64,000 nt of DNA from Bifidobacterium felsineum (GCF_002802915.1 NZ_PEBJ01000001.1:310001-374000); one strand, 5' to 3'; shown: positions 17,834-28,792, counted from the first letter of the stretch. Notes: generated by a model from the letters alone, not told the origin. A program made the numbers and translations.

Positions 17834-17839
17834 TATACT
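17834..17839 (+). promoter_or_regulatory. -10 element of dnaB, leaderless transcript likely
   Basis: TATACT ends eight bases before the dnaB ATG, so transcription would start at or within a base or two of the start codon. No -35 consensus is seen at normal spacing. The GGGGAG between them is too close to act as a ribosome binding site. Confidence 0.45.
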
Positions 17840-17847
17840 GGGGAGCT

Positions 17848-19296
17848 ATGGCAGAAGGAAGTGACAACGTATATCAGGGCTACACGGGCGGCTCGGTTGC
17901 AGGTGGCAATGGCCGTGCTGCAGGTGGCGCACAGGCCGGAGCGGCGGCCGACCCTATTTTCGACCGCGTCCCTCCGCACGATGACGACGCGGAAATGGCT
18001 GTGCTCGGCGGCATGCTGATGAGCAAGGATGCCATCGGCGAGGTTTCGCAGACCATTGATGTCACTGATTTCTATCAGCCCAAGCATCAGACGATTTACA
18101 CCGCCATCATCGACCTGTTCTCCGCCAGCCAGCCGGTGGATGTGGTGTTGGTGGCCAACCAGCTGCTTGCGGACGGCAACCTCGAAAAAGTCGGCGGGGC
18201 CGATTACCTGCATAGTCTCGTGGCTTCGGTACCTACCGCTGCCAACGCCATGTATTACGCCGAAATCGTGCATCAGCGTGCAATTCTGCGCAATGTGATC
18301 GCAGCGGGTACCAAAATCGCTCAGCTCGGTTATTCCGCTGAAGGTTCGCAGGCCGAGGATGTGGTGAACCTGGCGCAATCCGAGATTTACGAGATGTCGA
18401 TGGGCAAGGTGCGTCAGGATTACACGGCCATCGGCCCGGTGGTGCATGACGCCCTTGACCAGCTGGACAAGCTGCAGCAAGGCTTGGTGAATAAAGGTGT
18501 GCCCACCGGTTTCCGCGACATCGATGATGTGACGCAGGGTTTGCAGCCCGGTCAGATGGTGGTTGTCGCAGGCCGCCCGGCTATGGGTAAGTCCACGTTG
18601 GGCATTGATTTCGCGCGCGCCGCCGCGTTGCACCACAATATGACGTCCGTGGTGTTCAGCCTCGAGATGAGCAAGGTGGAGCTCGCGCAACGCATCATCT
18701 CCGCCGAAACCAATATCCCTATGGCTGCGCTTCGCCGTGCGGATGACATTACGCCGGAACGTTGGAACACATTGAACCAGTTCTGGACCAAGATGCAGAA
18801 CGCGCCGTTGTTCATCGACGACAGCCCGAACATGAGTCTTATGGAGATTCGTGCGAAGTGTCGCCGGCTCAAGCAGACCAATGATCTGAAACTTGTGGTC
18901 ATCGACTACCTGCAGCTGATGACGTCCGGCAAAGCCGTGGAATCCCGCCAGCAGGAGGTGTCCGAATTCTCCCGTGCGCTGAAGCTTCTGGCCAAAGAGC
19001 TGGAGGTGCCTGTGGTGGCGCTCTCCCAGCTGAACCGTGGCCCGGAAATGCGTAATGACAAGAAGCCGCAGCTTTCCGACCTGCGTGAATCCGGTTCGAT
19101 CGAACAGGATGCCGACGTGGTGTTCCTCGTGCACCGCCCGGACTTCTACGATAAGGAGGATCGCCCAGGCGAGGCCGATATCATCATGGCCAAGCATCGT
19201 AACGGTCCAACTGAAACCTTCCATCTTGCATTCCTTGGCGCCACGTCGAAATTCAAGGATATGCCGCAGGATTACAACGCCAATCAGGGGGTGTGA
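17848..19296 (+). CDS. dnaB: replicative DNA helicase DnaB
   Basis: 482-residue hexameric helicase unwinding DNA ahead of the replisome. A Gly/Ala-rich leader (about 1-35) precedes the N-terminal DnaB domain starting PPHDDDAEMAVLGGML. The RecA-like motor has Walker A GRPAMGKSTLG, Walker B region VVIDYLQLM, and the switch VVALSQLNRGPEMRNDKKPQLSDLRESGSIEQDAD, with no intein. Its stop overlaps the murT start region, so dnaB, murT and gatD probably form one transcript, joining replication to cell-wall synthesis. Confidence 0.97.
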   Translation: MAEGSDNVYQGYTGGSVAGGNGRAAGGAQAGAAADPIFDRVPPHDDDAEMAVLGGMLMSKDAIGEVSQTIDVTDFYQPKHQTIYTAIIDLFSASQPVDVVLVANQLLADGNLEKVGGADYLHSLVASVPTAANAMYYAEIVHQRAILRNVIAAGTKIAQLGYSAEGSQAEDVVNLAQSEIYEMSMGKVRQDYTAIGPVVHDALDQLDKLQQGLVNKGVPTGFRDIDDVTQGLQPGQMVVVAGRPAMGKSTLGIDFARAAALHHNMTSVVFSLEMSKVELAQRIISAETNIPMAALRRADDITPERWNTLNQFWTKMQNAPLFIDDSPNMSLMEIRAKCRRLKQTNDLKLVVIDYLQLMTSGKAVESRQQEVSEFSRALKLLAKELEVPVVALSQLNRGPEMRNDKKPQLSDLRESGSIEQDADVVFLVHRPDFYDKEDRPGEADIIMAKHRNGPTETFHLAFLGATSKFKDMPQDYNANQGV

Positions 19297-20663
19297 TGAT
19301 GTTCGCAACACCAGCCATCGGAAAACTGGTCCGTGTCGCGTCCCGTATTACCAAACACGGCGGCTCGGCATTCCCGGGCAAGATCGTGGAGACCATCGAC
19401 CCTGGATTCCTGACCCGCACGCTTGCACAGCTGCCATACGGCGTGGTATTGGTCTCCGGAACGAACGGCAAGACCACCACCACGCGCATGGTGGCCTCCA
19501 TGCTGTCCGATCTGGGATTGAAGGTATTCACCAATCCCACCGGTTCGAATTTCGTGCGCGGCGTGGTTTCCGCGCTGCTCAACGAGGTCAGCTTGAGTGG
19601 CAAACTGGATGCGGATATCGCCGTGCTCGAGCTCGACGAAGCCTATGCCGTGCATTTCGTCAAGCAGGTCAAACCACGTTACGCGCTGTTGCTCAATGTG
19701 ATGCGCGACCAGCTCGACCGTTTCGGCGAGATTGACACCACCGCGAAACTGCTGAGCCATGTCGCTGAAGCCACCACCGGAACTGTGGTGCTGAACCGTG
19801 AGGATCCGCGCATCGCCGCGCTCGCAGCCAAGGTGCCGGCTGGTACGCAGGTCAAGTACTTCGGCTTGGCCGAGAATCTCAAGCACTACTTCCCCTCCGA
19901 TGATGACATGGCCACCACAGTGTCTGTGGAGGGTGATGCCGCATCAGTTATCGCAGATGCCGAGCCGAGCAAGGAGCATGCATTGCCGGCGGATGTGACG
20001 CTCACCGCAGTCGGCGACCATGAAGCCATGTTCGGCATGGACGGGCAGTCATACTCCACTGCCGTGAAACTCGAAGGCGTCTACAATCTGTACAACGCGG
20101 CCGCGGCGCTCGCCATAGTGCGTGCCGTGATGACCGATACAGCAGCACAATCCAAGGTCGCATCCACCGCCCACGCATGCGCGGTGAGTTCGGATGAACT
20201 CATTGCCGCAGTCTCCCGTGTCACTCCGGCATTCGGCCGCGGCGAAGTCATCAATGTGAACGGTTCGCCAGTGGAACTGCTGCTGGTCAAGAATCCGATG
20301 GGCTTCCGCTTATCGCTAGCCAGCTTCAGCCCCTCCGGTGCAGACACGATGATCATCATCAACGATCAGTATGCCGACGGCCGTGATATGAGCTGGCTGT
20401 GGGATGTGGACTTCACTTCGCTGCGGGAAAGCGGCGTTGGCATGGTCTCCGGCGTGCGCGCATGGGATATGGCCCTGCGCCTTGGTTACGACCAGGTGTC
20501 GGTCGAACACGTGGACACCGACCTGGAGCGTGCGGTCACTGCGTTCGTCAACGCCAATCCCGGCACTCGCAAGCACATCTACTGCACCTATACCGCCATG
20601 CTGAAGGCGCGTGCGACACTAGGACGAATCACCGAAGTAAGCGACGCAGGAGTGGGCCGATGA
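19296..20663 (+). CDS. murT: lipid II isoglutaminyl synthase, MurT subunit
   Basis: 455-residue Mur-ligase-like subunit that activates the D-Glu carboxylate of lipid II with ATP; GatD supplies ammonia, giving D-isoglutamine in peptidoglycan. Seen: P-loop GTNGKTTTTR (about 55-64), LELDEAYAVHFV, the NLYNAAAALA Mur middle motif, and a C-terminal DUF1727 domain. The zinc-ribbon Cys4 segment present in staphylococcal and streptococcal MurT is replaced by an acidic stretch (about 200-235) with no Cys. GTG 19293 and ATGs 19296 and 19299 are alternative starts, overlapping the dnaB stop. Its stop overlaps gatD as ATGA. Confidence 0.93.
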   Translation: MMFATPAIGKLVRVASRITKHGGSAFPGKIVETIDPGFLTRTLAQLPYGVVLVSGTNGKTTTTRMVASMLSDLGLKVFTNPTGSNFVRGVVSALLNEVSLSGKLDADIAVLELDEAYAVHFVKQVKPRYALLLNVMRDQLDRFGEIDTTAKLLSHVAEATTGTVVLNREDPRIAALAAKVPAGTQVKYFGLAENLKHYFPSDDDMATTVSVEGDAASVIADAEPSKEHALPADVTLTAVGDHEAMFGMDGQSYSTAVKLEGVYNLYNAAAALAIVRAVMTDTAAQSKVASTAHACAVSSDELIAAVSRVTPAFGRGEVINVNGSPVELLLVKNPMGFRLSLASFSPSGADTMIIINDQYADGRDMSWLWDVDFTSLRESGVGMVSGVRAWDMALRLGYDQVSVEHVDTDLERAVTAFVNANPGTRKHIYCTYTAMLKARATLGRITEVSDAGVGR

Positions 20664-21412
20664 GCACAACAATCGACATCATGTCCCTTTACCCGAAAGA
20701 CATGAACATCTATGGCGACTCGGGCAATGTGCTGACCATCCGCCGCCGGCTGGAACTCTATGGTTACGAGCCGGTGATCCACCAATACAACCAAGGCGAT
20801 GACTGGCCCGAACATGTGGACATGATTCTGGGCGGCGGCGGCCAAGACACCGGCCAGAAGAAGATCATCGACGATTTCTACATGCGTGCTGATTTGTTGC
20901 GGAGACTTGCCTCGGATGGCGTACCCATGCTGATGATCTGCGGCCTCTACCAGCTCTTCGGCGAATACTTCGAAACCGTTGACGGCACACGGCTGGATGG
21001 CATCGGCGTCATCGGCGCCTACACCGTAGGCCAGGATGTGCGCATGATCGGTAACCTCGTGGAGCACTCCGAGCAATTCGGCGATGTGCTTGGGTACGAG
21101 AACCATTCCGGCCAGACCTTCCTGCGAGACGGTGTGCAGCCGCTCGGCAAGGTGGATGCCGAAGGTTGCGGCAATAACGGTCAGGACCACACCGAAGGCG
21201 CACGCGTCAACAACGTGATCGGCACATATATGCACGGTTCGCTGCTGCCTAAGAATCCCGCCATTTCGGATTTCCTGATTACTACCGCTGTCACTCGCCG
21301 CTACGGCTCGTTTGAGAAGACGCATCAGACATCCGAGCAGGCCGCTGAAATCGCTCGACTCGACGAGGTGGCTGCCAACGCGCGCAAGACGGCCGCGATG
21401 CGCCCAAGGTAA
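20660..21412 (+). CDS. gatD: lipid II isoglutaminyl synthase, glutamine amidotransferase GatD
   Basis: 250-residue class I glutamine amidotransferase-like protein (CobB/CobQ type) that hydrolyses glutamine and passes ammonia to MurT. Begins MSTTIDIMSLYPKDMNIYGD. The catalytic Cys94 sits in LMICGLYQLFG and His192 in GTYMHGSLLPKNP, matching Cys94/His189 of the staphylococcal enzyme. MILGGGGQD is the usual pre-nucleophile loop. ATGA overlap with murT supports co-translation of an obligate two-subunit enzyme. A dispersed repeat follows. Confidence 0.95.
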   Translation: MSTTIDIMSLYPKDMNIYGDSGNVLTIRRRLELYGYEPVIHQYNQGDDWPEHVDMILGGGGQDTGQKKIIDDFYMRADLLRRLASDGVPMLMICGLYQLFGEYFETVDGTRLDGIGVIGAYTVGQDVRMIGNLVEHSEQFGDVLGYENHSGQTFLRDGVQPLGKVDAEGCGNNGQDHTEGARVNNVIGTYMHGSLLPKNPAISDFLITTAVTRRYGSFEKTHQTSEQAAEIARLDEVAANARKTAAMRPR

Positions 21413-21429
21413 GCGAGGACTTTCCGGCT

Positions 21430-21480
21430 CCCCTCATGGAGAGGAGTTGTTGCCTTAGAAGACTGAGGGGAGTCTGCCGG
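21430..21480. repeat. dispersed stem-loop repeat, divergent copy
   Basis: Outer CCGGC/GCCGG and inner CTCCCCT/AGGGGAG arms with GACTGAGGGGAG, related to copies at 16105-16153 and 61662-61710. It may also act as the gatD transcript end. Confidence 0.45.
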
Positions 21481-21611
21481 CGGAGCTGTATATCAAGTGT
21501 CATTAGACGAAATCAGCCGTAAGGCCTAGCGTCAACGACGCGTATTTGCGCTAATCTTGTGAATACGAGACAAGGCATCAGGCCGCGTCGAACCTCGAAG
21601 GAGGGGTTATT

Positions 21612-21884
21612 ATGGCTGATTTCGATTTGGGCGAAGGCGTCCGCAAGGTTCTGTTGGCCGGCATCGGCGCTTTGGCCACCGGTTATGAGAAGAGCAGCGC
21701 TCTCGTTGACGATCTGGTCAAGAAGGGCGAGCTGACCGTCGAGCAGGGTAAGTCACTGAACACCGAGCTCAAGCGCAAGGTGGGCGAGGCCCTGGTCAAC
21801 GATGCCAACAAGGATGCTGCCGAGAAAGAAGAGCCCGCTGAAGGCGCTCCGGCTGATTCATCCGACGCCGCTGACAAGGACTGA
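21612..21884 (+). CDS. phasin-like small protein
   Basis: 90 residues beginning MADFDLGEGVRKVLLAGIGALATGYEKSSALVDDLVKKGELTVEQGKSLN, the pattern of poly(hydroxyalkanoate) granule-associated or phasin-superfamily proteins common in Firmicutes and actinobacteria that make no PHA. It is helical, with an acidic Ala/Glu/Asp tail. AAGGAGGGG precedes the ATG. It is co-transcribed with a UbiB-type kinase 8 bases downstream, a recurrent pairing whose function is not known to me. Confidence 0.75.
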   Translation: MADFDLGEGVRKVLLAGIGALATGYEKSSALVDDLVKKGELTVEQGKSLNTELKRKVGEALVNDANKDAAEKEEPAEGAPADSSDAADKD

Positions 21885-21892
21885 TAACTTTC

Positions 21893-23755
<1,863 letters not shown>

Positions 23756-23906
23756 CTCGTGCGGCCGGCGGCAGCATGCCGAAGTCGGTGCGGCGCGGGA
23801 GCGGTACTGCGCAGTAACGAACAGTACTGTGCAGTAAGCAGCAATAAACAGTATTGTCAGTGTGCTGCTGTTTTGTGCAGTGTGCTGCTGTGCTCTGCAG
23901 TGCTGC

Positions 23907-23918
23907 GGTATCGATACC
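23907..23918. promoter_or_regulatory. LacI-type operator, site 1 of alpha-galactoside regulon
   Basis: GGTATCGATACC, a perfect 12-bp palindrome with central CG, sharing ATCGATACC with the four other sites of this locus. It lies upstream of the promoter. Confidence 0.6.
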
Positions 23919-23942
23919 ATGCGCAGAATAAGTGTGTTTGAT

Positions 23943-23971
23943 TTGCTAACAAAGTCGCTCTTTTGTAAGAT
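23943..23971 (+). promoter_or_regulatory. promoter of the first alpha-galactosidase
   Basis: -35-like TTGCTA (23943-23948), a 17-base spacer and -10-like TAAGAT (23966-23971). Operator 2 begins one base later, over the expected start site, a layout suited to repression. Confidence 0.5.
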
Positions 23972-23987
23972 GTGGAATCGATACCAC
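23972..23987. promoter_or_regulatory. LacI-type operator, site 2
   Basis: GTGGAATCGATACCAC, identical to the site at 28798-28813. It covers the predicted transcription start of the GH36 gene at 24106. Confidence 0.75.
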
Positions 23988-24105
23988 AACATACGAGAGT
24001 GTATGCGTGGCGCGTGTGTCCGCTGCTGGTCGGGCGATGCGGCGACGAGGACGTGAACGTCTGCGGGCATACGGGAAGACTCGTCATTGAAAGGCAAGGA
24101 GTGTC

Positions 24106-26244
24106 ATGCAAACCTTCATGTGGGGCAACGAAGCGTTGACCCTGACTTTTACTTGGGCGGACGATCAGCCGGTGGCCATCAGTGCATTGCACACAGCCGG
24201 TCTCGATGTGCACTTCGATCACAGACTCTCCCTTGTGGAGATTCTGGCTACAGGCACCGGTCACTGGCTGGCGAACGATCGCCTGGCGCATACGGATATC
24301 GGCCGTGCGCTTCGGTACGTGTCCCACGCCACTAGCCGCGACTCCCGCGGTGAACACCTTGATGTAGAGCTGGCCGATGCGGCGCTGGGCCTCACCGTCA
24401 CCGTCCACTATGAGCTTCCGGACAATGTGCCGATGTTCCAGGTCAGCGCAACGGTGACCAATGCAGGCCACCCGACCGCAGAGGATTCGCCGGCCCTTGC
24501 CGCGGACGGGTCGATTGTGCTTGAATCCGTGACCAGCTTCATTTCGGCGTTCGGTGCGCCCGCCGGCAAGCCCGCCGACTGTGATGCGTGGCGCTTGATC
24601 GAATGCGACAATGAATGGCTTGGTGAAGGCCGCTGGCATGCCACGCCCACCAGCGAGCTGTTTCCGCGTCTAGCCCAGCAGATGACCGGACACAATCCGC
24701 GTGGCGCACATTCCGTGGTGAATACCGGCACATGGTCCACCGGCAGGTACACGCCGCTCGCTCTGCTGGACTCTCGTGAGCTGGGACTGACTTGGCTGTT
24801 CCAGATCGAGCACAACGCCGCCTGGCGCTGGGAGGTCGGCCGCGATACCGAAGACGGCTATCTGGCGCTCGCTGGTCCGACCAATGTGAACCATGACTGG
24901 GCCAAGCGTCTCGCCCCGGGCGAATCGTTCACTACTGTGCCCGCTTCCGCCACACTGGCCGCCGATTTCGACGGCGCGATCGCTAACGTTACCGCCTACC
25001 GCCGTGCCATGCGCATCGCGAAGGCGGACAACAAGCTTCCTCGTGTGATCTTCAACGATTACATGAATACCATCAACGGCGATCCGACCACCGACAAGTT
25101 GCTGCCGCTAATTCAAGGTGCGGCCGAATCCGGCATCCAGATCTTCTGCATCGACGCCGGATGGTATGACGACACCGGCGACTGGTGGCCGTCCGTGGGC
25201 GAATGGCTGCCTTCCAAGAAGCGCTTTCCGAACGGCATCACTGAGGTCATTGACGCCATTCGCAACGCGGGCATGATCGCGGGCCTGTGGCTTGAACCGG
25301 AAGTGATCGGCGTCAAAAGCCCGATGGCAAAATCCCTGCCCGAATCGGCGTTCTTCCACCGGTACGGCCACCGCGTGGTCGAGCAGGAGCGGTATCTGCT
25401 CGATCTGCGCGATCCTGCAGCCCGCAAGCATCTGGACGATACCGTGGATCGTCTGATCAACGATTACGGCGTGGGCTACTTCAAGTTCGATTACAACGTC
25501 TCACCCGACGCCGGCACAGACCTGAACGCCGACAGCGCTGGCGACGGCCTGCTGGGGCACAACCGCGCTTACAGCGCATGGGTGGAGGGGCTGCATCGCC
25601 GTCATCCGGACCTCATCATCGAGAACTGCTCCTCCGGAGGCATGCGCATGGACTTCGCACAGACCTCGCGCTTCCAGGTGCAGTCCACTTCCGACCAGCA
25701 GGACTTCCGCCTGTATCCGGCCATCGCGGCGGCCGCGCCGATGCTCATGACCCCCGAACAGGCCGGCAACTGGGCGTATCCGAATGCCAAAGACAATCCC
25801 GAGGAGTTCGCGTTCAACCTCAACACCACGTTCCTTGGGCGTTTCTTCCTGTCCGGCTACATCAACCGGATGAGCGACGCCCAACGTGCGCTGATCGTGC
25901 AATCCGTCGAGGCATACAAGGCTCACGTCCAGCCGGTAATCGGCTCCTCAGTGCCGTTTTGGCCGCTCGGGCTGCCCGGTTGGAACGATAAGGTGCTCGC
26001 ATTGGGGCTTAAAGCGGCCGATCGCACTCTGGTGACGGTGTGGGCTCGTAAAAGCGACGGGGAAGAGATGACGCTTGTTCTGCCGCATCTCAAAGGCAAG
26101 GCGGTCACACCGCAGACACTGTTCCCGGTGGGCAGCGGATTCGCCGACTGGCCAGTGCGTTGGGACGCTGAAACCGGCGAGGCCACAGTGACCGTGCCGG
26201 ATGGCGGCGGCTACGTCTCCCGTACCTTCGAATTCCGGGCATAG
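24106..26244 (+). CDS. GH36 alpha-galactosidase
   Basis: 712 residues, cytoplasmic (no signal peptide); hydrolyses alpha-galactosides such as melibiose or raffinose-family sugars. An N-terminal beta-sandwich is followed by the catalytic barrel with FCIDAGWYDDTGDWWP, GLWLEPEVIG, the nucleophile Asp462 in FKFDYN, and ENCSSGGMRMDF followed by STSDQQD as the probable acid/base region. It belongs to a GH36 branch distinct from the divergent neighbour at 26329, so the two may differ in substrate size. AAGGAG precedes the ATG. Two LacI-type operators lie upstream, and two terminator hairpins separate it from the convergent GH36 gene. Confidence 0.92.
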   Translation: MQTFMWGNEALTLTFTWADDQPVAISALHTAGLDVHFDHRLSLVEILATGTGHWLANDRLAHTDIGRALRYVSHATSRDSRGEHLDVELADAALGLTVTVHYELPDNVPMFQVSATVTNAGHPTAEDSPALAADGSIVLESVTSFISAFGAPAGKPADCDAWRLIECDNEWLGEGRWHATPTSELFPRLAQQMTGHNPRGAHSVVNTGTWSTGRYTPLALLDSRELGLTWLFQIEHNAAWRWEVGRDTEDGYLALAGPTNVNHDWAKRLAPGESFTTVPASATLAADFDGAIANVTAYRRAMRIAKADNKLPRVIFNDYMNTINGDPTTDKLLPLIQGAAESGIQIFCIDAGWYDDTGDWWPSVGEWLPSKKRFPNGITEVIDAIRNAGMIAGLWLEPEVIGVKSPMAKSLPESAFFHRYGHRVVEQERYLLDLRDPAARKHLDDTVDRLINDYGVGYFKFDYNVSPDAGTDLNADSAGDGLLGHNRAYSAWVEGLHRRHPDLIIENCSSGGMRMDFAQTSRFQVQSTSDQQDFRLYPAIAAAAPMLMTPEQAGNWAYPNAKDNPEEFAFNLNTTFLGRFFLSGYINRMSDAQRALIVQSVEAYKAHVQPVIGSSVPFWPLGLPGWNDKVLALGLKAADRTLVTVWARKSDGEEMTLVLPHLKGKAVTPQTLFPVGSGFADWPVRWDAETGEATVTVPDGGGYVSRTFEFRA

Positions 26245-26254
26245 ACATTGACAT

Positions 26255-26287
26255 TGAAGGCGGTCATACGATGTATGACCGCCTTCA
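26255..26287 (+). terminator. terminator hairpin of first GH36 gene
   Basis: A 14-bp stem (about 26255-26268 with 26274-26287) just after the stop. A T-tract is lacking. Confidence 0.6.
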
Positions 26288-26295
26288 CGTTATCT

Positions 26296-26320
26296 GGCTT
26301 CCCCTCAAAGAGGGGAAGCC
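26296..26320. terminator. hairpin between convergent GH36 genes
   Basis: A perfect 11-bp stem GGCTTCCCCTC/GAGGGGAAGCC with loop AAA, 9 bases before the 3' end of the minus-strand GH36 gene. Together with the preceding hairpin it separates the convergent transcripts. Confidence 0.6.
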
Positions 26321-26328
26321 GCTTATCG

Positions 26329-28515
26329 TTATATCCGCTCCACTTCAAGCAAGAGGCAATGTTCAGGGGCGAGCTGGGGCAGACGGATGCCCCATTGCGT
26401 CAGAAGCGCTCCCGCTGCCGTGATGCCTTCATCGCTCCACCAATCCAAGCGAGTCCTGCAGTTCGGGCTCATCTCACTTTGATAGAGTTCGGTGCCGCCC
26501 AGCGGCCGCACATGGTATGTCGCCGCTTCGTCAAGGCCGGGGAGGCGAACCAGGCCATACGGGTATTCACGTGACGAAGCGACCGCGGCGAACCGATACA
26601 CCGCATACGAGCGATTCGGAGCCAGCAGACCATCGACGCGCACCGCCGGATCCGTACTGTCCTCGTGAACCAGATCGCCCTGTGGAATACGCGCGCGACG
26701 CTCCTTGTACAGCTCCACCCACCGTTTGATCATGGCGAGTTCGGCATCGCCAAGCTTCATGATGTTCCATTCGATGCCCAGATGGCCGAAGAACGTCATC
26801 GCCGCACGCGTGGTCAGCGTGGTTGTGCGCCTTGTGGCATGGTTCGGCGATTCGGAGATATGCTCGCCAATCATCTCCGGTGGCACGATCAGCGAGGTGC
26901 CGCGCTGAATATCCGCGCGTTCAATCGGGTCGGTGCAATCGGACGCCCATACGCGGCTGCAGCGGGTGAGCACGCCCGCGTCGATACGTCCTCCGCCCGA
27001 CGAGCAGGATTCGATCTCCAGCCATGGATGCCGTGCGCGCAGACGGTCAACGATGTCGTAGAACGCCTGCGTCTGCCGATGGACGGCCGGCAATGCGGAT
27101 GCGCGGGATATCGGTTCGGTGAGGAACCGATTGTGATCCCATTTGATGTAGTCGATATGATATTCGCCGACCAGCTGATCGATGCAATCCTCCACATATT
27201 GTGCCGCTTCAGGATTGGTCAGGTCGATGACCTGCTGGCTGCGCGCCTCGACGGGCATCCGTTCGGCGTTCGGTGCCAGAATCCAGTCGGGATGTGCGCG
27301 TGCCGTATCGGAATCAGGGCTGATCATCTCCGGTTCGAACCAGAGGCCGAATTCCATGCCAAGACCATGCACGTGATCCGCCACGGCGTGCAGTCCATCC
27401 GGCCAGATGCTGCGATCCACCTGCCAGTCGCCGAGGCCCTTGGTGTCATCACGGCGTCCGTTGAACCAACCGTCGTCGATGACGAAACGTTCGACACCGA
27501 TGGAGGACGCGTGATCAGCCAACGCAATGACCTTGGCCTCGCTCTGGTCGAAATACATGGCCTCCCAGGTGTTGAGTGTCACCGGGCGCGGCCTGGAGAC
27601 AAGCTCCGGATGGAAGGATCGTAGGTAAGCGTGGAATCGGGCGGCGACCGCGTTGAGTCCATCGCCCACGGAGACCAGCAGTCGTGGCGCACGATAGGTT
27701 TCGCCTTGCTGCAGCGTGATTTCGCCGGCGTATGGCAGCTCGCCGCCGCCTATGACCCCGTGGGTATAAGGCGTGCGCTCGGCGAACACCGTACTGTTGC
27801 CGCTGAATGCCACATGCGCGCCGAATACCAGTCCGTGCTCGAATCCGAACCCGGTGGTGCCGGCTGCCAGCAGAGTGGCTGAATTGAAGTCGGGGCGACC
27901 CATATGCGCGTCCTTGGCGAACAGACCTTCCGTAAGCGGCTGGCGTTGCAGCGCGCGCTCGCGAAGGTGATGCCCGGTGCAGGTCTGGATTTCGCTGATT
28001 TGCGGGGGAAGCGGTACGACCGGGGTCAGCCGGGCTACGGTCAACGGGGTGGCGCCGGTGTTGGTCAGCGCGGTATCGACCCGAATCAGGCCTTCGTCTC
28101 CAATCACGATGGTGGCTGTGAGCGAGAGCCCAGCGGCGTGATCGGTGGCCTCGAAGGTGAACGAATCGCTGGTCTTCGATTGCGAGGTGACCTTCAGTGC
28201 GGGGAACAGTTCCACGCCGCCTCGGTTGACTTGGATTGCCGGCGTACCGGTCCAGCCCTCGGCCTGGGTGGGGAACAAGGTGGGGAATTCGCTGATGGAC
28301 AACCCTGCATCAAGGGTCTGCGGGAATTGGAGGTCTGCTTTATCGGCGCTGCTGCAGTCAGCGCTGTTGCGATCTGTGCTGTTGGTGATGGCGACGATGT
28401 GTGGGAGTCGGTTGTCGTTCAGGCCGACAGCAAGCGTGATTGTTGATTGTGGTGCTCGCCCGCCGGCGTCATCGCATGATGCAGGCTGACTGATGGTGAT
28501 GATTTTCGTATGCAT
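26329..28515 (-). CDS. GH36 alpha-galactosidase (raffinose type)
   Basis: 728 residues, the length of classic bacterial group I GH36 tetrameric alpha-galactosidases. Barrel motifs: RFVIDDGWFNGRRDD, LGMEFGLWFEPEMISPDSD, the nucleophile Asp460 in YIKWDHNRF, and ESCSSGGGRIDAGVL followed by VWASDCTDPIER with the acid/base Asp. The N-terminal supersandwich has GFEHGLVFGAHVAFSGNS. No signal peptide, so it acts on imported sugars. It is divergent from the ABC transporter operon across a gap with three shared operators, two of which straddle its own promoter. Confidence 0.95.
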   Translation of the reverse strand: MHTKIITISQPASCDDAGGRAPQSTITLAVGLNDNRLPHIVAITNSTDRNSADCSSADKADLQFPQTLDAGLSISEFPTLFPTQAEGWTGTPAIQVNRGGVELFPALKVTSQSKTSDSFTFEATDHAAGLSLTATIVIGDEGLIRVDTALTNTGATPLTVARLTPVVPLPPQISEIQTCTGHHLRERALQRQPLTEGLFAKDAHMGRPDFNSATLLAAGTTGFGFEHGLVFGAHVAFSGNSTVFAERTPYTHGVIGGGELPYAGEITLQQGETYRAPRLLVSVGDGLNAVAARFHAYLRSFHPELVSRPRPVTLNTWEAMYFDQSEAKVIALADHASSIGVERFVIDDGWFNGRRDDTKGLGDWQVDRSIWPDGLHAVADHVHGLGMEFGLWFEPEMISPDSDTARAHPDWILAPNAERMPVEARSQQVIDLTNPEAAQYVEDCIDQLVGEYHIDYIKWDHNRFLTEPISRASALPAVHRQTQAFYDIVDRLRARHPWLEIESCSSGGGRIDAGVLTRCSRVWASDCTDPIERADIQRGTSLIVPPEMIGEHISESPNHATRRTTTLTTRAAMTFFGHLGIEWNIMKLGDAELAMIKRWVELYKERRARIPQGDLVHEDSTDPAVRVDGLLAPNRSYAVYRFAAVASSREYPYGLVRLPGLDEAATYHVRPLGGTELYQSEMSPNCRTRLDWWSDEGITAAGALLTQWGIRLPQLAPEHCLLLEVERI

Positions 28516-28615
28516 GACATACCTCGTCGTATTGGTGTTCCACGGTATTTCTCGCGGCGCTCATGCGTTGTTCTCTCGTGGTGTTCTCACGATGGTTCTC
28601 GCTGCGCTTTCGCAA

Positions 28616-28627
28616 GGAATCGATACC
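28616..28627. promoter_or_regulatory. LacI-type operator, site 3
   Basis: GGAATCGATACC, a near-palindrome missing the outer GT/AC pairs of the full site. It lies just downstream of the -10 of the minus-strand GH36 promoter. Confidence 0.6.
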
Positions 28628-28631
28628 AAAC

Positions 28632-28659
28632 AGCATACATCGTGGAATCGGTACCACAA
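28632..28659 (-). promoter_or_regulatory. promoter of the minus-strand GH36 gene
   Basis: Minus-strand -35-like TTGTGG (28654-28659), a 16-base spacer and -10 TATGCT (28632-28637). Operator 4 fills the spacer and overlaps the -35. Confidence 0.5.
28642..28657. promoter_or_regulatory. LacI-type operator, site 4
   Basis: GTGGAATCGGTACCAC, one base different from the sites at 23972 and 28798. Confidence 0.72.
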
Positions 28660-28792
28660 AATCAGCGCAAAAAGTGTTAAGGCTCACAATCCGTGGCGAT
28701 GATGGGCTAAAAGCGTTGAAAATAAGCCATTTGGTAAGTTTTGTTCACTTATGTTACGGCATGACATTTTTGCCTCGACACGCCGTGTATGG

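Larger units (their letters stand above)
23756..24105. other. intergenic region upstream of the first alpha-galactosidase
   Basis: 350 bases. The first half contains imperfect iterations of CAGTA/TACTG and GTGCTGCTG (23806-23905); the second half carries the sugar operon promoter and two operators. No gene is recognised. Confidence 0.55.

Noticed and set aside
17553-17847. Chromosomal replication origin
   Set aside because: The DnaA boxes are convincing but dnaA, dnaN, recF, gyrB and rpmH are absent and no AT-rich unwinding region is evident, so I call it a DnaA-binding cluster and not oriC.
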